From Bacillota bacterium (GTDB lineage: Bacteria; Bacillota; Clostridia; Lachnospirales; Lachnospiraceae), in contig JAFACO010000010.1 in the NCBI GenBank assembly GCA_023425485.1, positions 1-10,661 on the forward strand: a stretch of DNA of 10,661 nucleotides. The letters run 5' to 3'. Shown one piece after another: positions 6,676-10,661 of the stretch. The notes below the pieces were generated by a model. That model saw only the letters and a list, made by a program, of their open reading frames with translations, was not told the origin of the DNA and made no database searches. Position numbers and translations under genes: made by a program. The first letter of the stretch is position 1; the number at the start of each line of letters is the position of its first letter.

Positions 6676-6726
6676 TATAAATTTTTCTTTGGGGTTTAAG
6701 CTGCCTTTAGGGGTAGAATTAGTATG

Positions 6727-6760
6727 GACAGATGCAGGGAGGAGTGCGCCTGCATCTGTT
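6727..6760 (+). terminator. Intercistronic hairpin, partial terminator or processing stem
   Basis: ACAGATGCAGG (6728-6738) pairs perfectly with CCTGCATCTGT (6749-6759), with one extra G-T pair at the base and a 10-base loop. The following TTGTTGTATATT is only moderately T-rich. It lies between the binding-protein gene and the first permease gene, a common site for hairpins that keep binding-protein mRNA more abundant than permease mRNA. Confidence 0.6.
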
Positions 6761-6824
6761 TGTTGTATATTAAAAATCATGTAAAGTGCAGCTGGTTATA
6801 TACAGCATATTGGAGGAAGTCATA

Positions 6825-7856
6825 ATGTCAACTGATCATCAAGCTGATAGAAAGGAAAGGAATCGAACTAAAATTGCGGTCTTTGCCCTTTTTTTTAGCA
6901 TAGCAATACTTATACTAGTCATGGTGTTATCCTTGATGAGTGGAGCAGCAAACATATCCCTGCAAACAATAAAGGAAGCATTTGTAGCCTTTGACCCAAC
7001 TAATTCTCATCAACTTCTTGTTAGGGATATGAGAATTCCCAGAATTCTGGCTGGAGCACTAATTGGTGCGGCATTAGCAGTAGCCGGTGCTATTATGCAG
7101 GGAATTACCAAGAACCCGCTTGCAGATTCTGGGTTAATGGGATTAAGTTCAGGAGCAGGGCTCTTTTTGGCAGCTGCTCTAATTCTATTTCATAATGTAT
7201 CGTATTCCATGATTGTTATTATTACATTTCTGGGGGCAGCCTTTGGCGCTATTTGTGTTCAAGTAATTGGTAAGCTAGTACCTGGCGGCAATCAGGCTAT
7301 AAAACTTGTCCTAGCAGGAGCGACCATAAGTACTTTATTTTCAGCTTTAAGTCAAGGACTTGCCATTACAGCCAATGCAACTCAAAACATAATGTTTTGG
7401 ACCATGGGTAACGTTTCGGGAACTAGTTGGAAGCAATTATGGATCGGAGGACCGGTTATTCTCGCTTCAATTTTAATTTCACTCACTCTTTCTCGTAAAA
7501 TTTCAATTATGAATTTAGGGGAAGAAATGGCAATTGGAATTGGCGTTAATACAAGATTAACCAGAGGTGTATGCTCGGTGATTGTAGTCCTCTTATCTGG
7601 TACTTCCTTTGCCTTATGCGGAAGCATCAGCTTTGTAGGAATTATGATACCTCACTTTGTACGTTTTCTGGTAGGTGCTGATTATCGGTGGGTGATTCCC
7701 CTAAGTGCAATTCAAGGTGCGCTTTTAGTAGTATTTGCAGATTATCTTGCTAAAACTATTAATCGACCTGCTGAAATTCCTCTGGGAGCATTGATTTCAC
7801 TTGTTGGTGTACCAATCTTTTTGTATTATGCACAAAAGGAAAGAGGGAGGGCATAA
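6825..7856 (+). CDS. FecCD-family ABC transporter permease (first)
   Basis: One half of the membrane channel for the imported metal chelate. The 343-residue protein starts at ATG 6825, with TGGAGGA 7 bases upstream; an in-frame GTG at 6786 has no such site. A short charged N-terminus (1-16) precedes the first helix (about 17-40). FecCD landmarks are RIPR (70-73), MQGITKNPLADSGLMG (91-106), the GSISFVGIMIPHFVRFLVG stretch (266-284), which includes the coupling region touching the ATPase, and PAEIPLGALISLVGVPIF (315-332). Hydrophobic segments fit the roughly ten helices of BtuC-type permeases. It pairs with the next gene, giving a heterodimeric channel rather than a BtuC-like homodimer. Confidence 0.93.
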   Translation: MSTDHQADRKERNRTKIAVFALFFSIAILILVMVLSLMSGAANISLQTIKEAFVAFDPTNSHQLLVRDMRIPRILAGALIGAALAVAGAIMQGITKNPLADSGLMGLSSGAGLFLAAALILFHNVSYSMIVIITFLGAAFGAICVQVIGKLVPGGNQAIKLVLAGATISTLFSALSQGLAITANATQNIMFWTMGNVSGTSWKQLWIGGPVILASILISLTLSRKISIMNLGEEMAIGIGVNTRLTRGVCSVIVVLLSGTSFALCGSISFVGIMIPHFVRFLVGADYRWVIPLSAIQGALLVVFADYLAKTINRPAEIPLGALISLVGVPIFLYYAQKERGRA

Positions 7857-7865
7857 CGAAAACGT

Positions 7866-8900
7866 ATGAGTAATTTACATAAAAACCGCAGATTTATTAT
7901 TACCTTAATAAGTGCATTTCTTCTTCTCATCATTATGTTGTTTGTCAGCATGAATGCTGGTTACACGGACATTACCTTTACGGATTTACTTCGAATCCTT
8001 ACAGGAGGAGGAAATGCCAAGGAAAAGCTGATTGTATTTGAATTTCGCCTTCCACGTATTATTCTTTCAATTTTAATAGGCATAGGATTTTCGTTATCGG
8101 GTTGTGTTCTTCAAGGAATTACACGGAATCCTTTGGCTGACCCAGGACTTCTTGGAATAAATGCTGGTGCTGGTATTGTGGTGGTCGTGTTTATGACCTT
8201 ATACGGAACCTTGACTACTGGAGCAACCCTACTATTACCGGTTTTCTCTCTTTTAGGTGCATTACTTACAAGTGTGGTTATTTATTTGTTATCCGTGCAG
8301 AAGAATACTGGACTACACCCAATGCGTTTGGTATTAAATGGTGTAGCAATACAAGCAGGAATTAATTCCTTAATGACCTTAATAGTATTAAAACTGGATA
8401 GTGATCAAGTGGATTTTATCGCAGTGTGGCAAGCCGGCAGTATCTGGGGAGCAAACTGGAAGTTGATTATTGCATTATTACCTTGGATTATACTAGGATT
8501 CACCTATCTATTGTTGAAAGCAAAGGAAATGGATGTCTTGGGATTTGGTGATCCCATGGCGATTGGTATCGGAGTAAAGGTTGCCAGCGAGAAAAAGAAA
8601 TTACTATTTACTGCAGTGGCTTTGGCAGCAGCTTCTGTTACCATAAGCGGTAGTCTTCACTTTGTTGGACTCATAGGTCCGCATCTGGCAAGAAGGCTGG
8701 TGGGAGCAAGGCATAAAATGTTACTGCCAACTTCTGCACTTACTGGAGCGTTGCTGGTGCTAATTGCAGACACCATAGGGCGTACCATCATTGAACCCTC
8801 TGAAATACCTGCAGGTATTGTAGCAGCAGTCATTGGTTCACCATACTTTATTTTCTTATTAATTGCCAGCAAGAACCGTAAAAGAAAAGGAGACAAATAA
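7866..8900 (+). CDS. FecCD-family ABC transporter permease (second)
   Basis: The partner membrane subunit, 344 residues. It has RLPR (61-64), QGITRNPLADPGLLG (83-97), the coupling stretch with GPHLARRLVG (271-280), PSEIPAGIVAAVIGSPYF (311-328) and a basic C-terminal tail. It begins 9 bases after the previous stop and in the same reading frame, with only three sense codons between. The best ribosome binding site, GGGAGG (7845-7850), is 15 bases upstream, too far for strong independent initiation, so translation probably depends on ribosomes ending the first permease. It overlaps the ATPase start by one base. Identity is firm; the transported ligand is unknown. Confidence 0.93.
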   Translation: MSNLHKNRRFIITLISAFLLLIIMLFVSMNAGYTDITFTDLLRILTGGGNAKEKLIVFEFRLPRIILSILIGIGFSLSGCVLQGITRNPLADPGLLGINAGAGIVVVVFMTLYGTLTTGATLLLPVFSLLGALLTSVVIYLLSVQKNTGLHPMRLVLNGVAIQAGINSLMTLIVLKLDSDQVDFIAVWQAGSIWGANWKLIIALLPWIILGFTYLLLKAKEMDVLGFGDPMAIGIGVKVASEKKKLLFTAVALAAASVTISGSLHFVGLIGPHLARRLVGARHKMLLPTSALTGALLVLIADTIGRTIIEPSEIPAGIVAAVIGSPYFIFLLIASKNRKRKGDK

Positions 8901-9718
8901 TGAAAGATTATATGATTGATCAGGTTGATGTAGCTTATGGTGATCTAAAAATAATTGAGCAGCTGACCCTTGAGATACCTCTTGGTAAAATAACGACGAT
9001 TATTGGTCCGAATGGCTGCGGTAAATCAACTCTTTTAAAAGCCATGGGACGCATTATGAAAACCCAAAAGGGGAGTATCTATCTCGATGGAGCTAAGATT
9101 GAAGAATTCTCCACCAGGGAGTTAGCTAAGAAAATGGCGATTCTACCCCAATGTCCCACCGCTCCAGAGGGTCTGACAGTGGAGGAAGTGGTTTCCTATG
9201 GTCGTTACCCCTATCAAAAGGGTCTTGGGAAGCTAAAGGAGGAGGATAAAAAGATTATTGATTGGGCTTTGGAAGTTACAAAGCTGGCTTCTATAAGGAA
9301 CCAGCTTGTAGATAATCTATCCGGGGGTCAGAGACAGAGAGTATGGATTGCACTGGCATTAGCACAGCAAACAGATATTATCCTTCTCGATGAGCCTACT
9401 ACCTATCTGGATATGGCATACCAGTTAGAGGTGTTGGAACTGCTGGAGGACTTAAATAGAGAATATGGTTGTACCATTGTTATGGTGCTGCACGATCTCA
9501 ATCTTGCCTCCAGATATGCCGATTTTCTGGTAGCGCTAAAGCAAGGGGAAATCATTTGTTCCGGTACGCCAAATGAAGTTATCTGCAAGGAAACCATACG
9601 AAAGGTATATGATATTGAGGCAGACATCATAACAGATAGCAGAACCAATAAGCCTATCTTAGTATCCTATCAATTACTAAATAAAAAGAATTCAGACAAG
9701 AAGAGGGTGGCAAGTTGA
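8900..9718 (+). CDS. ABC transporter ATPase, FecE/BtuD type
   Basis: The cytoplasmic motor of the importer, 272 residues, normal for the family. Visible motifs: Walker A GPNGCGKST (36-44), Q-loop Gln84 in ILPQ, the long insertion after it with VVSYGRYPYQ (typical of iron-chelate ATPases), signature LSGGQRQR (140-147), Walker B ILLDEP (161-166) with catalytic Glu165, D-loop YLDMAYQ and switch His198 in VLHDLNLAS. All catalytic residues are intact. The ATG shares one base with the previous stop (TAATG), and AAGGAG lies 7 bases upstream. The stop TGA overlaps the TTG start of the nitrogenase-like gene, tying transport and reductase genes into one translational unit. Confidence 0.95.
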   Translation: MKDYMIDQVDVAYGDLKIIEQLTLEIPLGKITTIIGPNGCGKSTLLKAMGRIMKTQKGSIYLDGAKIEEFSTRELAKKMAILPQCPTAPEGLTVEEVVSYGRYPYQKGLGKLKEEDKKIIDWALEVTKLASIRNQLVDNLSGGQRQRVWIALALAQQTDIILLDEPTTYLDMAYQLEVLELLEDLNREYGCTIVMVLHDLNLASRYADFLVALKQGEIICSGTPNEVICKETIRKVYDIEADIITDSRTNKPILVSYQLLNKKNSDKKRVAS

Positions 9719-10449
9719 AGAAAATAGCAATATACGGAAAAGGCGGTATTGGCAAATCCACGACGGTATCCAATCTTTCAGCAGCGCTTGCAAGGAGCGG
9801 TAAAAAAGTGATGCAAATTGGTTGTGATCCGAAGGCAGATTCTACGAGAAATTTAACTGGAGGCAAACCAATTTCAACAGTTCTAGATTTGTTAAGAGAT
9901 AAAGAGGACTTGACCTTAGAAGAGATTGTATATCAAGGTGATTTAGGTGTTCTATGCGTAGAATCGGGAGGACCTGTGCCAGGCGTTGGATGTGCAGGAA
10001 GGGGAATTATCACTGCCTTTGAGAAATTAGAGGAGTTACAGGCTTTTGAAATCTATCAACCGGATGTGGTAATATATGATGTTTTGGGTGACGTAGTATG
10101 TGGCGGCTTTGCAATGCCAATTCGTGGAGGTTATGCAGAAGAAGTATACATAATATCATCGGGTGAGATGATGTCTCTCTATGCAGCTACGAATATAGCA
10201 CATGCGGTAAAAATGTTTGGTAAGAGAAAATATGCCTCCCTAAAAGGGGTGATTCTGAATGCCAAAAACATTGAGAATGAGTTGGAGCTTGTGGAGAAGG
10301 CAGTTAAGGAAATAGAAACGGAATTAATATTTCACATACCAAGAAATCCTCTGGTACAGCAGGCGGAAGCATTAGGGAAAACAGTGGTAAGTGCATTTCC
10401 TGATAGCCCTATGACCCAGGAATATATGAAGTTGGCAATGATGTTATAA
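9715..10449 (+). CDS. Nitrogenase iron-protein-like (NifH-like) ATPase/reductase
   Basis: A NifH/BchL/CfbC-family protein: a homodimer that uses ATP to pass single low-potential electrons from a bridging [4Fe-4S] cluster to a component-1 partner. In 244 residues it keeps the P-loop GKGGIGKS (8-15), switch I CDPKADSTRNL (37-47), both cluster cysteines (Cys93 in GVGCAGRG, Cys129 in GDVVCGGFAMPI) and Arg96, the residue ADP-ribosylated in nitrogenase NifH. It is shorter than NifH (about 270-295), mainly because the C-terminal tail after QEYMKLA is missing. The TTG start overlaps the ATPase stop, with GAGGG 7 bases upstream. No nitrogen-fixation genes are visible, and the setting after a metal-chelate importer argues for a nitrogenase-like reductase of unassigned substrate. 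Family is certain; function is unknown. Confidence 0.93.
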   Translation: MKKIAIYGKGGIGKSTTVSNLSAALARSGKKVMQIGCDPKADSTRNLTGGKPISTVLDLLRDKEDLTLEEIVYQGDLGVLCVESGGPVPGVGCAGRGIITAFEKLEELQAFEIYQPDVVIYDVLGDVVCGGFAMPIRGGYAEEVYIISSGEMMSLYAATNIAHAVKMFGKRKYASLKGVILNAKNIENELELVEKAVKEIETELIFHIPRNPLVQQAEALGKTVVSAFPDSPMTQEYMKLAMML

Positions 10450-10460
10450 AGGAGGTAAAA

Positions 10461-10661
10461 GTGAGAGAAAAAGGAGTTCAGTTTAATAGATTATCACAGA
10501 TTAGCAGCAACAACGGAATTCGTTTATCAAGCTACTCAGCTTCTCCGGGATGTCATTGTCCGATGCATACAGCACTTGCGACCATAGGTAGAATCAAAGG
10601 AGTATCTAGTCTTGTGGTAGGTATGCCAGAATGCGGCTTCTACAGCAGATACGTAATGGAT
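10461..10661 (+). CDS. Nitrogenase component-1-like oxidoreductase (NifD/NifK/NifE family), partial
   Basis: Only the first 67 residues are present; the gene continues past the window edge. It starts with GTG, 11 bases after the NifH-like stop, with a perfect AAGGAGG (10449-10455) overlapping that stop. The segment SPGCHCPMHTALATIGRIKG, followed by VVGMPECGFYSRY, matches the N-terminal cluster-binding region of nitrogenase component-1 proteins. Cys33 and Cys58 are 25 residues apart, as are the first two P-cluster cysteines of NifK (Cys70 and Cys95); NifD has 26. Cys31 gives an additional CHC motif. It is the expected electron acceptor of the upstream NifH-like protein. Whether it resembles NifD or NifK, and whether a second component-1 gene follows, cannot be seen. 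Confidence 0.82.
   Translation, partial: MREKGVQFNRLSQISSNNGIRLSSYSASPGCHCPMHTALATIGRIKGVSSLVVGMPECGFYSRYVMD

Noticed and set aside
9715..10661. Canonical nitrogen-fixation operon
   Set aside because: No other nif genes are visible, the NifH-like protein is short, the component-1 N-terminus is atypical, and the genes are coupled to an iron-type importer. Downstream sequence would settle it.

Overview
The window looks like a low-GC anaerobic Firmicute of the class Clostridia, most likely Lachnospiraceae-like. Reasons: A+T-rich DNA, strong AGGAGG-type ribosome binding sites with some GTG and TTG starts, a formate-tetrahydrofolate ligase beside a formate/nitrite-type channel, and a short clostridial-type superoxide dismutase. 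The organism assignment is inference. No mobile element, tRNA, rRNA or CRISPR array was seen.

Layout. Bases 1-238 hold no gene: an A+T-rich degenerate repeat (about 1-80) and a hairpin (113-156) that probably terminates the minus-strand HAD phosphatase gene (239-883). A divergent promoter region (884-1161) separates this gene from fhs (1162-2832). fhs is followed by a formate/nitrite transporter gene (start best placed at 2920), with an 11-bp perfect inverted repeat between them. A Fe/Mn-type superoxide dismutase (3866-4450) follows; its leader contains a perfect complement to its own ribosome binding site. A strong intrinsic terminator (4490-4542) closes this half of the window.

The second half is an iron-type acquisition locus. 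An AraC-family regulator (4688-5518) has its own extended -10 promoter. Next comes a near-perfect Fur box just after a promoter, then a lipoprotein substrate-binding protein (5614-6675), a hairpin that may damp transcription, two FecCD-type permeases (6825-7856, 7866-8900) and an ABC ATPase (8900-9718). A nitrogenase iron-protein homologue (9715-10449) and the start of a nitrogenase component-1-like protein (10461 to the window edge) follow directly. Gene overlaps and tight spacing run through the whole series from the permeases onward.

How the genes fit together. The first half is ordinary one-carbon/formate metabolism plus oxygen defence. The second half is the point of interest. A predicted Fur-controlled importer for a metal chelate, corrinoid, haem or siderophore is joined without a break to a NifH/NifD-type two-component reductase. 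The reductase keeps the P-loop and both [4Fe-4S] cysteines of NifH. The simplest inference is an ATP-dependent, low-potential reductase that acts on the imported metallo-compound, or on something made with its metal. The substrate cannot be read from this window, and the partner gene runs off the end.
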